From an uncultured Tenacibaculum sp. (GTDB taxonomy: Bacteria; Bacteroidota; Bacteroidia; Flavobacteriales; Flavobacteriaceae): a stretch of 64,000 bases of DNA. The notes below the pieces were generated by a model. It saw nothing but the letters and a program-made list of their open reading frames with translations. It made no database searches and was not told the DNA's origin. Positions within the stretch are counted from its first letter, which is position 1. The number at the start of each line of letters is the position of its first letter. The stretch is from positions 558,001 to 622,000 of the forward strand of contig CANMIL010000002.1 in assembly GCA_947497895.1 (NCBI GenBank), written 5' to 3'. Both the position numbers and the translations under genes were made by a program. Below, piece by piece: positions 9,198 through 18,100 of the stretch.

Positions 9198-10184
9198 ATG
9201 AGAAAGAAACTAATCACTTTATTTTTAATAAGCATCAATATCATGGTTTACAGTCAAACGGAAGCTACGAAATTAATTACACCTCCTGCTTTACAGAAAG
9301 GAGATACGATTGCGATAGTAGCACCGGCGGGAATTCTTAAAAACAGAAAGTATGTAATTGATAAAGCGAAAAAGTTAGCTGAGAGTTGGGGGTTAAAAGT
9401 GGTATATGGGAAAAATATGTTCAATCAAAATCATCACTTTGCAGGAACAGACGAAGAGCGATGCCAAGATTTTCAGGATGCTTTAGACAATCCGAATATA
9501 AAAGCTATTTGGAGTGCGAGAGGAGGTTATGGTTCTGTTCGAATTTTGGATCGATTGGACTTTACAAAATTTAAAGAAAATCCGAAATGGATTATTGGCT
9601 ATTCTGATATTACAGCCTTTCACAATCACATTCATAACTTAGGAGTAGAAACACTGCATGCAATGATGGGAACTAGTATGCAGGACAAACCAGAGGATAT
9701 ACCACATACAATTGCCACATTTAAGAAAGCGCTGTTTGGAGAGAAGTTAAGTTATCAAATACCTTCTTCAAAATACAATAAAGAAGGGATTGTAAATGGT
9801 GAATTGGTTGGTGGTAACATTGCAATATTAGCATCAATGCTTGGGTCTAGTAGTCAAATTTCAACTGAAGGAAAGATTCTTTTTATAGAAGAAATAGGAG
9901 AGTATAAATATTCTATTGATAGAATGTTGCAGAGTTTAAAGAGAGCAGGTTATTTTACAAAAGTGAAAGCAGTAGTAGTTGGAGACATGACTAAGGTTAA
10001 AAAGAATACGACTCCTTGGGGAAGTTCAATAGAACAGTTAATTTTAGAGGTTGTTCCAAAAGAGGTTCCTATTTTATTTAATTTCCCAGCCGGGCATGAA
10101 CCTGATAACAGAGCATTATTGATGGGAAGGAATGTAAATGTAACAATACAGAAAACAGGAAGGTCTCAATTATCTTTTGAATAA
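9198..10184 (+). CDS. Exported LD-carboxypeptidase (peptidase family S66)
   Basis: A 328-residue serine peptidase. Residues 1-20 form a signal peptide (MRKKLITLFLISINIMVYSQ), so it acts in the periplasm or is surface-attached. The S66 signatures are present: GDTIAIVAPAG near the N-terminus, the nucleophile region WIIGYSDITAFHN with Ser in GYSD, a catalytic Glu region (LFIEEIGEY) and the His in FPAGHEPDNRALL. Family members cleave the LD bond of murein tetrapeptides in cell-wall recycling or inactivate peptide antibiotics (MccF). The exported form fits cell-wall turnover, but that is inference. It sits in an operon with the GNAT gene and yraN (2-base gap). Confidence 0.92.
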   Translation: MRKKLITLFLISINIMVYSQTEATKLITPPALQKGDTIAIVAPAGILKNRKYVIDKAKKLAESWGLKVVYGKNMFNQNHHFAGTDEERCQDFQDALDNPNIKAIWSARGGYGSVRILDRLDFTKFKENPKWIIGYSDITAFHNHIHNLGVETLHAMMGTSMQDKPEDIPHTIATFKKALFGEKLSYQIPSSKYNKEGIVNGELVGGNIAILASMLGSSSQISTEGKILFIEEIGEYKYSIDRMLQSLKRAGYFTKVKAVVVGDMTKVKKNTTPWGSSIEQLILEVVPKEVPILFNFPAGHEPDNRALLMGRNVNVTIQKTGRSQLSFE

Positions 10185-10186
10185 AC

Positions 10187-10546
10187 ATGGCTGATCACTA
10201 CGAGTTAGGGAAGAAAGGAGAAGAGTTAGCTAGCGAGTTTTTGACAAGTAAAGGGTATAAGATTCTTTGTAGAAATTATCGTTTTCAAAAAGCTGAAATT
10301 GATGTTATCGCTCAGATTAATGACTTGTTGGTAGTTGTTGAAGTAAAGACACGAACTTCGGTTTATTTTGGAAATCCACAAGACTTTGTTAACGAAAAGA
10401 AAATTAAGTTACTAGTTCAGGCAATTAATAAGTATGTAGATGATAATGATATTGATCTGGAAATTCGTTTCGATATTATTGCTGTTGTCTTTGAAAAGGA
10501 TTCGTTTTCTATTGAACATATTGAAGATGCTTTTTTGCATTTCTAA
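10187..10546 (+). CDS. YraN / UPF0102 family endonuclease-like protein
   Basis: A 119-residue protein with the conserved YraN layout: GKKGEELASEFLTSKGYKIL at the start, then the nuclease-fold core with Glu-Ile-Asp and VVVEVKTR (E-x-K motif). The family has a restriction-endonuclease-like fold and is found beside various housekeeping genes; its biological substrate remains unclear. Length matches the family. It is the last gene of the GNAT/carboxypeptidase operon and is followed directly by a strong terminator. Confidence 0.93.
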   Translation: MADHYELGKKGEELASEFLTSKGYKILCRNYRFQKAEIDVIAQINDLLVVVEVKTRTSVYFGNPQDFVNEKKIKLLVQAINKYVDDNDIDLEIRFDIIAVVFEKDSFSIEHIEDAFLHF

Positions 10547-10551
10547 AAATA

Positions 10552-10578
10552 AAAAAGCCTGCGTTAAGCAGGCTTTTT
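10552..10578. terminator. Bidirectional intrinsic terminator
   Basis: An 11-bp stem made of an A-tract, GCCTGC, a five-base loop and GCAGGC followed by a T-tract. It lies between convergent yraN (+) and the thioredoxin-like gene (-) and has T-runs in both directions. Confidence 0.9.
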
Positions 10579-10581
10579 CTA

Positions 10582-11961
10582 TTATTCTATCTTTTTAAGA
10601 TTTTCAAAAAACTTGTGTACGTCATCTATTGTATTAGGGATTGCAATAATCTTTTTGTTTTGGTCTAACACAAAATACGTAGGAGTAGCATCAATTTTAT
10701 ATTTTCGTACTACTTCATTATCAAATTTATATTCTGGGTGAGTTCCAATAACATTATGCCACCCATCTAATCGTTCCTTAAATTTATTAAACTCAACATC
10801 GTCATTCTCGATAGCAAAACTCACTACTGAAGTTGTACTGAAATCTTTCATGAATTCATGTACTTCTGGAATTTCTCTTGTACAGTGAGGACAAGCAGTA
10901 CTCCAAAAGATTATTAAGTAGTTTTCACCATCTGATAATTCAGAAAGTTTGTATTCTTGATCACCTTCTTTCCATGAAAAATCAGGAGCATCTCTTCCTA
11001 CAGAAACACTTAATTGATCTAGCTTTTTAGTTTTAAACGCTTCGTCTTTATTCGAAAGTTTGTCATAAAATTCAGTGAATAACCAATCTACGATTTCTGA
11101 ATTTCTTTTGTCAGTAAAACTAGTAGCTAAAAATTCGATCACTTCTTTTTTAACATTCTTATTAGAAATAACGTCCATTACTTTCTCAATAGACTCTTTG
11201 TGGAGCTTTTGTTGTGTAACCTGATCGTCAGAATAGTTTAAGTAAAAAACAAAGTCATTAACTCTGTCAATTAAAAAAGAAGAATTGTATAATGCTTTAT
11301 TGTCAAAGTCAACATATTCGAAAAAGTTGTCTACTGTCTCCGATACGTATTCGGTCATCTCATCAACTACTCCTGAAGAATTGTAACGTTGAGAAGCCTT
11401 GATAAAGTTGTTCGAAAGCATTCCTTCAGATTTGTTTTCGTACTTTTCCTGTAAGTCTTCTAAATTACCTAACTCTCTCTTGTATGCTTTCTTTACATCT
11501 TTTGATGGGTTTTTTAAATACTCCATCTGATGCTCGTTTACTTTGTTTTGAGCTTTAGCATAGGTTTCTAAATACTCAGAATATAATTTGTTTTCACGAG
11601 AACTTGTAAATACTATTGATTGTTCAGGATATTTCGGATTGAAAATAAATTCAACGTTTTCTTTGTTGAAAATAAAATCAACAAAACCTGCACCTTTAGT
11701 TCTGTAGGTTGCTCTATAAACACCAGGTTCAGTGTCGCTAGGTAATTCAAATGCGAATTTCCCTAAAACTTGTTTGTCAGAACCTACTGCAATAGTATCA
11801 AATTGAATGGTTGCGTTTGAAATGTATTTTGGTTTTACACCTTGAAGTTTATGAAGCATCACCCAATCGCTATCTTCTGGAGGAGTCATTGTTCCCTTTA
11901 CCGAAAATTGAGCATTTGCTATTGAACTTATTAATACGATTAAACTTAGAAATTTTTTCAT
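10582..11961 (-). CDS. TlpA/AhpC-type thioredoxin-fold exported protein
   Basis: About 459 residues. A signal peptide (MKKFLSLIVLISSIANAQ) is followed by a DUF4369-like beta domain (about 20-130), a helical, coiled-coil-prone middle, and a C-terminal thioredoxin fold (about 330-459) with the active site WSTACPHCTREIP. Such proteins handle disulfides in the periplasm, often in cytochrome c maturation or envelope stress. I chose the start at 11961; tandem ATGs at 11964 and 11961 are equivalent, and the longer frame from 11997 adds 12 residues before the signal peptide. The gene stands alone, convergent with yraN across a shared terminator. Confidence 0.9.
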   Translation of the reverse strand: MKKFLSLIVLISSIANAQFSVKGTMTPPEDSDWVMLHKLQGVKPKYISNATIQFDTIAVGSDKQVLGKFAFELPSDTEPGVYRATYRTKGAGFVDFIFNKENVEFIFNPKYPEQSIVFTSSRENKLYSEYLETYAKAQNKVNEHQMEYLKNPSKDVKKAYKRELGNLEDLQEKYENKSEGMLSNNFIKASQRYNSSGVVDEMTEYVSETVDNFFEYVDFDNKALYNSSFLIDRVNDFVFYLNYSDDQVTQQKLHKESIEKVMDVISNKNVKKEVIEFLATSFTDKRNSEIVDWLFTEFYDKLSNKDEAFKTKKLDQLSVSVGRDAPDFSWKEGDQEYKLSELSDGENYLIIFWSTACPHCTREIPEVHEFMKDFSTTSVVSFAIENDDVEFNKFKERLDGWHNVIGTHPEYKFDNEVVRKYKIDATPTYFVLDQNKKIIAIPNTIDDVHKFFENLKKIE

Positions 11962-12156
11962 CATAAGTGTTTTGATAAAGTTATTATAAGGGGTCAAAAT
12001 ATGTTGTCTAATAACTTCATTCCAAGAAGCGTACCAAAGTTGACAATCTATTCAGTTTCCAATTTAAAACAATAAATTTACTCAGTAAATATAAAACAGT
12101 TTATCAGAAAAACAATAGAAATGACTTTATAATTCAGACAAAATTGACTGGCTTTT

Positions 12157-12516
12157 TTAATCGCTAAAAAAACCTAGGTTACTAAAATAATTAATTATTG
12201 CTTCTTTAATAAGAACCGATTGCTCACCTGGTTTTAGATTGGGTAACTCGTTAATAGTTTTGTAATGAGGCCAACCATCGTTGTCAAAATATTCAAACTC
12301 ATAATAACCATAAGGTTCTAAAAGTTTACATATAGCAATATGCATTAAGTTTATTTTTTCGTCTTTTTTAAAAGTTTGATGACCTTTTCCAAGTTCTTGT
12401 ATACCTATTAAATAGATAATGGAGTCCACATCTAAAATATCGCCTTCGGCAAACTGAGATGATAATCTGTTAACAATTATATCCCATTTTTCTTTTAAGT
12501 CTTCTTTTTTACTCAT
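12157..12516 (-). CDS. Conserved hypothetical protein
   Basis: A 119-residue soluble acidic protein starting MSKKEDLKEKW, with an internal LIGIQELGKGHQTFKKDEKINLMHIA segment (quoted in pieces: LIGIQELGKG, then HIAICKLLEPYGYYE). No signal peptide or membrane segment. I have seen this pattern only as a flavobacterial conserved hypothetical; function unknown. The start at 12516 is preferred over 12540 because a TATCTTTG promoter box (12530-12537) lies between them. It is divergent from cvpA. Confidence 0.8.
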   Translation of the reverse strand: MSKKEDLKEKWDIIVNRLSSQFAEGDILDVDSIIYLIGIQELGKGHQTFKKDEKINLMHIAICKLLEPYGYYEFEYFDNDGWPHYKTINELPNLKPGEQSVLIKEAIINYFSNLGFFSD

Positions 12517-12529
12517 TTCTTTAAAATCG

Positions 12530-12537
12530 CAAAGATA
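12530..12537 (-). promoter_or_regulatory. -7 promoter box (TATCTTTG) for the hypothetical gene
   Basis: A minus-strand TAnnTTTG match, 13 bases before the start at 12516. Only 13 bases separate it from the oppositely oriented box at 12551-12558. Confidence 0.55.
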
Positions 12538-12550
12538 CAAACGAGATAGT

Positions 12551-12558
12551 TATGTTTG
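12551..12558 (+). promoter_or_regulatory. -7 promoter box (TATGTTTG) for cvpA
   Basis: A plus-strand TAnnTTTG match, 59 bases before the cvpA start codon. Back-to-back with the minus-strand box at 12530-12537, so polymerase binding at the two may exclude each other. Confidence 0.5.
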
Positions 12559-12617
12559 TTCGTTATGAATACATATATTAGTATTTTATAGTTTATCTAG
12601 AAAAAAATCAAATAAAG

Positions 12618-13163
12618 ATGAATACATTCGATATTATTATTGCAGCACTCCTTTTATTTGGGTTTGTTAGAGGGCTAATGAAAGGTCTTTTTGTAGAAAT
12701 AGCTTCTTTGGTAGCTCTTGTAGCAGGAGTTTATGGGGCTATTCATTTTTCCTACTTTATAAGTGATTGGCTAAAAGAAAGTGTTAATTGGGATGAGAAG
12801 TATGTTTCTTTGGCTGCATTCGCAGGAACCTTTGTGGTAATAATAATAGTGATTGCTCTTTTGGGAAAGATTTTAACAAAGATTGCAGACTTTGCCTCTT
12901 TAGGGATACTTAATAAAATATTAGGAGGCGTTTTTGGAGCGCTTAAAATAGGATTAATATTAAGTGTGGTTTTTATCTTTTTTGGAAAGATGAATAGTGT
13001 GATTCCTTTTGTAAGTCAAGAAAGTTTGGAAGAGTCTGTGTTGTATCATCCTGTAAAAAAGATAGCCCCAACAATATTTCCGTCGATTATAAAAGATGAA
13101 GAAAAAAACGAAGATAATAATGAAGGTGAAAATGAGGAAGAACAAAAAGAGGAAGTGATCTAG
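12618..13163 (+). CDS. cvpA: CvpA family membrane protein
   Basis: A 181-residue inner-membrane protein with four predicted membrane segments (about 5-22, 25-47, 64-88, 100-122) and the family pattern DIIIAALLLFGFVRGLMKG at the start. CvpA proteins are needed for colicin V export in E. coli and for envelope homeostasis or bile resistance elsewhere. The C-terminal tail is highly acidic and Asn/Glu-rich (from about 158 onward). The last codons and the TAG stop lie inside a 46-base perfect palindrome, so the terminator encodes part of the tail. Own promoter; convergent with the SPOR gene. Confidence 0.92.
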   Translation: MNTFDIIIAALLLFGFVRGLMKGLFVEIASLVALVAGVYGAIHFSYFISDWLKESVNWDEKYVSLAAFAGTFVVIIIVIALLGKILTKIADFASLGILNKILGGVFGALKIGLILSVVFIFFGKMNSVIPFVSQESLEESVLYHPVKKIAPTIFPSIIKDEEKNEDNNEGENEEEQKEEVI

Positions 13164-13184
13164 ATCACTTCCTCTTTTTGTTCT
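13139..13184. terminator. 46-base perfect palindrome, bidirectional terminator overlapping the cvpA stop
   Basis: Bases 13139-13184 pair exactly around a centre between 13161 and 13162, with no mismatch; the core is GTGATC/GATCAC and the arms carry AAAAAGAGGAAG and CTTCCTCTTTTT. The cvpA stop codon is at the centre. It separates convergent cvpA and the SPOR-domain gene. Confidence 0.85.
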
Positions 13185-13200
13185 GTGGTTATTTCCAATG

Positions 13201-13563
13201 CTACATTGGAATAACGATCGCTCCAGAAAACTTTTCTCTTATTTTATTTAGAGCTCTATCTGCTTCCAATCGCGTTTTATAATTTCCTACTTGCACCTTC
13301 CATTCAGGAGCTTTGTATTCAAGCTCGGTAGGAATTCCAGGGAATTCAATTTTAAAACGATAACGAGTACTTTTGGCAGTACGTTCAAGTCCATTATACA
13401 ATTGAATAAGATATCCAGTTTTGTTGGTTTTATTGTATTCTTTTTTCTTCTCAATTAGCTTTTTAATAGCTTCCGTGTCGTTGTAAGCTTCTTGACCTTT
13501 CATTTCAAGCATACCTATTAAGGTAAAAACAACTAAAAAGAGAATGGTTTTTATGTTTCTCAT
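13201..13563 (-). CDS. SPOR domain-containing exported protein
   Basis: About 120 residues: signal peptide MRNIKTILFLVVFTLIGMLE plus MKGQ, then a C-terminal SPOR domain with the WKVQVGNYKTRLEADRALNK strand-helix signature. SPOR domains bind glycan strands stripped of stem peptides at division sites, so a periplasmic peptidoglycan-binding role is likely. The start at 13563 is chosen because translation from 13623 would add 20 residues before the signal peptide, and a TACTTTTG promoter box lies at 13583-13590. Divergent from the act operon. Confidence 0.88.
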   Translation of the reverse strand: MRNIKTILFLVVFTLIGMLEMKGQEAYNDTEAIKKLIEKKKEYNKTNKTGYLIQLYNGLERTAKSTRYRFKIEFPGIPTELEYKAPEWKVQVGNYKTRLEADRALNKIREKFSGAIVIPM

Positions 13564-13582
13564 GTGGCTAATATTCTTTCTA

Positions 13583-13590
13583 CAAAAGTA
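13583..13590 (-). promoter_or_regulatory. -7 promoter box (TACTTTTG) for the SPOR gene
   Basis: A minus-strand TAnnTTTG match ending 19 bases before the ATG at 13563. It lies inside the longer reading frame and therefore supports the shorter start. Confidence 0.55.
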
Positions 13591-13690
13591 ACGACTTGTT
13601 AAATAATACATTGTTTCTTTCATTTATTTAGAATTGATATAAATTACAAATTACAAATCTCTTAACATTTCACAATTTAGAGAGAAGTAG

Positions 13691-13698
13691 TACTTTTG
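13691..13698 (+). promoter_or_regulatory. -7 promoter box (TACTTTTG) for the act-cox operon
   Basis: A plus-strand TAnnTTTG match, 83 bases before the actA start at 13782. It would drive the whole alternative complex III / coxBA operon with an untranslated leader of roughly 75 bases. Confidence 0.55.
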
Positions 13699-13781
13699 TG
13701 CAACTTTCTGTAGTCCCTGTTTTTTGTGCAGTTTACAGAAAGAATTGTACCAAAATCGATACAAAACTTATATTTTATAGT

Positions 13782-15077
13782 ATGAAAAGTGTGAATCATC
13801 ACAGTAAATTAACTCGAACACTCTTACAGGGTTTAGCTTTCTTTTTAGTTTTTTTAGTTAGTTTTTCAGTCTACTCGCAAGATGGAGGAGTTGATGGAGC
13901 TCGTCAAAAGGAAGGAAAAAAATTATTTAAATCTCTTTGTGCTTCTTGTCATAAGCTTAATAAAAAGCTTGTTGGGCCTGCACTTGGTGGGGTTGAAGAA
14001 AGAAGAGAGAATGATTGGTTAAAAGCTTGGATTAAAGATAATGCAGCTTTAAGGAAATCAGGAGATAAAGAAGCGATTGCTATATACGAAGAGTATAAAG
14101 GGTCGAACATGACTGCGTTCCCTCAGTTAACTGATAAGAATATTGATGATATTCTGTATTATACTACTGTTGGTGAGATTACAACTGGAGGCGGAGGAAC
14201 TAAAGTAGTTGTTGAGCCTCCTAAAGATGTTGCTCCAAAATGGTTAATCTACATTTTAGCAGCGGCTATTGTAGTGGCTTTCCTAATTATCGGAAGTTTA
14301 CTGAAAACAATTAGTGAGTTAAAAGGTGCTCCAAAAACTCCTGGCTTATTAGGTAGTACAGCTGAGCTATGGGCAGGAATCAAAAAGAACACTTTCTTAC
14401 ATGTATTGTTTGTGATCTTTGCAGCGTTAATGACTGCTTATTTCTTATTCGGTACTTTATTTAAGGTTGGAGTTGATACAGGGTATCAACCAATTCAGCC
14501 AATCGCATTTTCACATAAAATTCACGCTGGTGACAACAAGATTGATTGTCAGTACTGTCACTCTGCAGCTAAGCATAGTAAGCATTCAGGAATTCCTTCT
14601 GTAAATGTTTGTATGAACTGTCATAAGAATATTTCTGAAGTAGCTGAAGATACTAAAGTAATTATGGATGGAGTTGCTTTAACTAAGAAAGAATTAGATG
14701 GAGAAATTCAAAAAATCTATGATGCTGCTGGATGGGATGCTGATAAATTGGAATATACAGGAAATACAAAGCCAATTAAGTGGGTGAGAATTCACAACTT
14801 ACCAGACTTTGCATATTATAACCACTCTCAACACGTAACAGTGGCAGGATTAAAGTGTCAAAAATGTCACGGACCTGTTGAAGAGATGGACGAAGTATAT
14901 CAATATTCTCCTTTAACTATGGGATGGTGTATCGATTGTCATAAGGAAACTAAGGTTGACTTAAAGGGTAACGAGTACTACGCTAAGATTCATAAAGAAT
15001 TAGCAGAGAAGTACGGAGTAGAGCAAGTAACAATTGCTCAATTAGGAGGAAAAGAGTGTGGTAAGTGCCACTATTAA
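13782..15077 (+). CDS. actA: Alternative complex III multihaem cytochrome c subunit ActA
   Basis: About 431 residues with six CxxCH haem c sites: CASCH in an N-terminal class I-like cytochrome domain, then CQYCH, CMNCH, CQKCH, CIDCH and CGKCH in the multihaem domain. A signal anchor (about 15-35) and a membrane segment pair (about 150-170 and 200-220) separate the domains. ActA passes electrons from the quinol site to the cytochrome c acceptor on the periplasmic face. Published ActA proteins are usually described as pentahaem, so the N-terminal haem domain appears to be an added or fused module. I placed the start at 13782 (MKSVNHHSKL); the longer frame from 13698 begins on the promoter. First gene of the operon. 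Confidence 0.93.
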   Translation: MKSVNHHSKLTRTLLQGLAFFLVFLVSFSVYSQDGGVDGARQKEGKKLFKSLCASCHKLNKKLVGPALGGVEERRENDWLKAWIKDNAALRKSGDKEAIAIYEEYKGSNMTAFPQLTDKNIDDILYYTTVGEITTGGGGTKVVVEPPKDVAPKWLIYILAAAIVVAFLIIGSLLKTISELKGAPKTPGLLGSTAELWAGIKKNTFLHVLFVIFAALMTAYFLFGTLFKVGVDTGYQPIQPIAFSHKIHAGDNKIDCQYCHSAAKHSKHSGIPSVNVCMNCHKNISEVAEDTKVIMDGVALTKKELDGEIQKIYDAAGWDADKLEYTGNTKPIKWVRIHNLPDFAYYNHSQHVTVAGLKCQKCHGPVEEMDEVYQYSPLTMGWCIDCHKETKVDLKGNEYYAKIHKELAEKYGVEQVTIAQLGGKECGKCHY

Positions 15078-15109
15078 TCAATTTAGAAAGTAGAAAAACA
15101 CGTATATAA

Positions 15110-18100
15110 ATGGCTTCAAACAAAAAATACTGGCAAAGTGTTGAGGAACTAAATAATAGTTCTATTGTTGAAACGCTACGTAATAAAGAGTTCGTTCAAG
15201 AAATACCTACTGATGAGTTTTTAGGGGATAAAGAAACATTAGAAACTTCGTCAACTTCGCGTAGAGATTTTTTAAAGTATGTTGGATTCACAACTGCAGC
15301 AGCTTCATTAGCTGCCTGTGAAGGTCCAGTTAGAAAATCAATTCCTTATGTAGTGCAACCTAATGATGTGGTAGTTGGAATAGCAGATTGGTATGCAACT
15401 ACGATGGCAGACGGATTTGATTTTGCGAACGTTTTAGTTAAAACTAGAGAAGGTAGACCAATTTTGGTTATGCCTAACAAGGAAGCAGGTGCTGATATTA
15501 ATGCTAGAACTGTAGCTTCTGTATTATCATTATATGATGATAAATTACGTTTAAAAGAACCAAAGAATGGTGAAGCAAATATCACCTGGAATGATTTAGA
15601 TAAAGAAATTGTTGAAAAACTTACGAAGTTAAAAGACGCTAACGAGCCTGTTGTTTTATTAACTGGTACTTTAGCAAGTCCTTCAACTGAAAAAGTAATC
15701 GCTGATTTCATTACAGCTTATCCAAATGTTAAGCATGTAGTTTATGATGCAATTTCTGAAAATGGAGCATTAGAAGCTTTTGAAGCAATGTATGGTAAAA
15801 GAGCTTTACCTAACTATGACTTTTCAAAAGCAGGAGTAATAGCTTCTATTGGTGCTGATTTCTTAGGAGACTGGCATGGAGGTTTTGAAAAGAGTTACTT
15901 AGATGGAAGACGAGTGAACTCTGGTAAAATGTCTTACCATGTTCAGTTAGAAAGTAACCTTTCATTAACTGGTGCAAATGCTGATAAGCGTGTGGTAATT
16001 AAACCATCGGATCAGGTGTTTGCTTTAATCAACCTATACAATGAGGTAACTGGAGGTAACTTACCTTCAAAAGCTACTCCAGCTGATGCAGAGGTTAAGA
16101 AAGTAGCTGCAGCATTAAAGAAAGCAGGATCGAAAGGTGTTGTTGTTACAGGTTTAAATGATAAGAATGCTCAAATCATTGCTTTAGCAATTAACAAAGC
16201 TTTAAGTAGTGAGATTATCGATGTTAAAAAGCCTTTATACACGAGACAAGGTAACGATGCTCAGGTGGCTCAATTAGTAGCTGATATGAAAGCTGGTAAG
16301 GTTTCAGGATTAGTTACTTATAATGTAAACCCTGCTTACTCTCATGTAAACGCTGCTGATTTTGCTGAAGGAGTTAAGAAGTTAAAATTATCGGTAGCTT
16401 TATCTACTCAAAACGATGATACTTCTGCTTTAGCGCAATATAGTTTACCAACTCCGCATTACTTAGAGTCTTGGGGAGATGTTAAAGTAACAGAAGGAAA
16501 CTACGGATTAGTACAACCTACAATCCAACCGTTATTTAATACACGTCAAGTTCAAGATATCTTATTAAAATGGGCAGGTAGTGAAGTAAACTACTATGAT
16601 ACATTGAAAGAATTTTGGGCAACAAATATATTAGGAGGAAAGTCATGGAATCAAGCATTGCATGATGGATATTTCAATGTTGAGGCTGGAGAAGCTGAGG
16701 AAGCATCGGCTTTCGAATCTACAGTTGATGTAGCAGTAGTTGCAGCTGATTTATTAAAAGTAACGAAGCCTTCTCAATATGAATTAAACCTATTTAGTTC
16801 TACTGCACTTGGAGATGGTAAACAAGCGAATAACCCTTGGCTACAAGAGTTGCCAGATCCAATTACACGTGCTTCTTGGGATAACTATTTAACGGTATCG
16901 TTATCTGATGCTAAAGAATTAGGTTTCGAAAATCCAGTTAAAGATACAGGAGCAATTGATGGTAACTACGCGAACGTAACAGTAAACGGAGTAACTATTA
17001 ACAACATTCCAGTTATTTTACAACCAGGTCAGGCAAAAGGTTCATTCGGACTTGCTTTAGGATATGGTAGAAAGCATGGAATGAAAGAAGAAATGCAGGT
17101 AGGTGTGAATGCTTACCCATTCTATAAAGATGGAAACAACGTACAGTATAATGTAACCATTGAAAAGGCTGCAGGATGGCACAAGTTTGCGTGCATGCAG
17201 GTTCAAAGTACATTAGCTGGACGTCACGATATTTTAAGAGAAGCGTCATTAAAAGAAGTTAATGATAAGAGCTTAGACCCAAAACATACTTGGAACAAGC
17301 CTTTCATGGTATCATACGATCACCAAGAAGTTGAAGGTAGTACAATTGATTTATGGGATGAGCATGATAGAGAATTAGGGCACCACTTTAAATTATCTAT
17401 TGACCTTACTTCATGTACAGGTTGTGGGGCATGTGTTGTAGCTTGTCACGCTGAAAACAACGTTCCTGTTGTCGGTAAAGATGAATTAAGAGTTGGTAGA
17501 GATATGGCTTGGTTACGTATCGACCGTTACTATTCTTCTACAGTTCAAGATAAGCAATACGATAAGGAGCAAGCTGAAATGACTCTTGAAGAGTTTAAAG
17601 CTAAAAACCCTAATGTTGCGAATCAGGAAGTTGAAAGACTTTATACTGAAAAAATATTAAAGCTTAGCAAAGGAGATTTATTTGACGCATTGGAAAATCC
17701 AGCTGAGAATCCTCAGGTATCTTTCCAACCAATGATGTGTCAACACTGTAATCACGCACCATGTGAAACAGTATGTCCTGTAGCTGCGACTTCTCACGGT
17801 CGTCAAGGTCAAAACCAAATGGCATATAACCGTTGTGTTGGTACTCGTTATTGTGCAAACAACTGTCCATATAGAGTACGTCGTTTCAACTGGTTTAACT
17901 ATGCTAATAATGATGAGTTTGATTTCAATATGAACAATGAATACGGTAAAATGGTGTTAAACCCAGACGTAGTTGTTCGTTCAAGAGGGGTTATGGAAAA
18001 ATGTTCTTTCTGTATTCAATCTACTCAAGCAGTTATCTTAAAGGCTAAGAAAGAAGGTAGAGCAGTAAGAAAAGACGAGTTTAACGATGCTTGTGCTTGT

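Noticed and set aside
15346..15711. Long open frame opposite actB
   Set aside because: It lies wholly inside actB in the antisense frame, with no promoter or recognisable domain.
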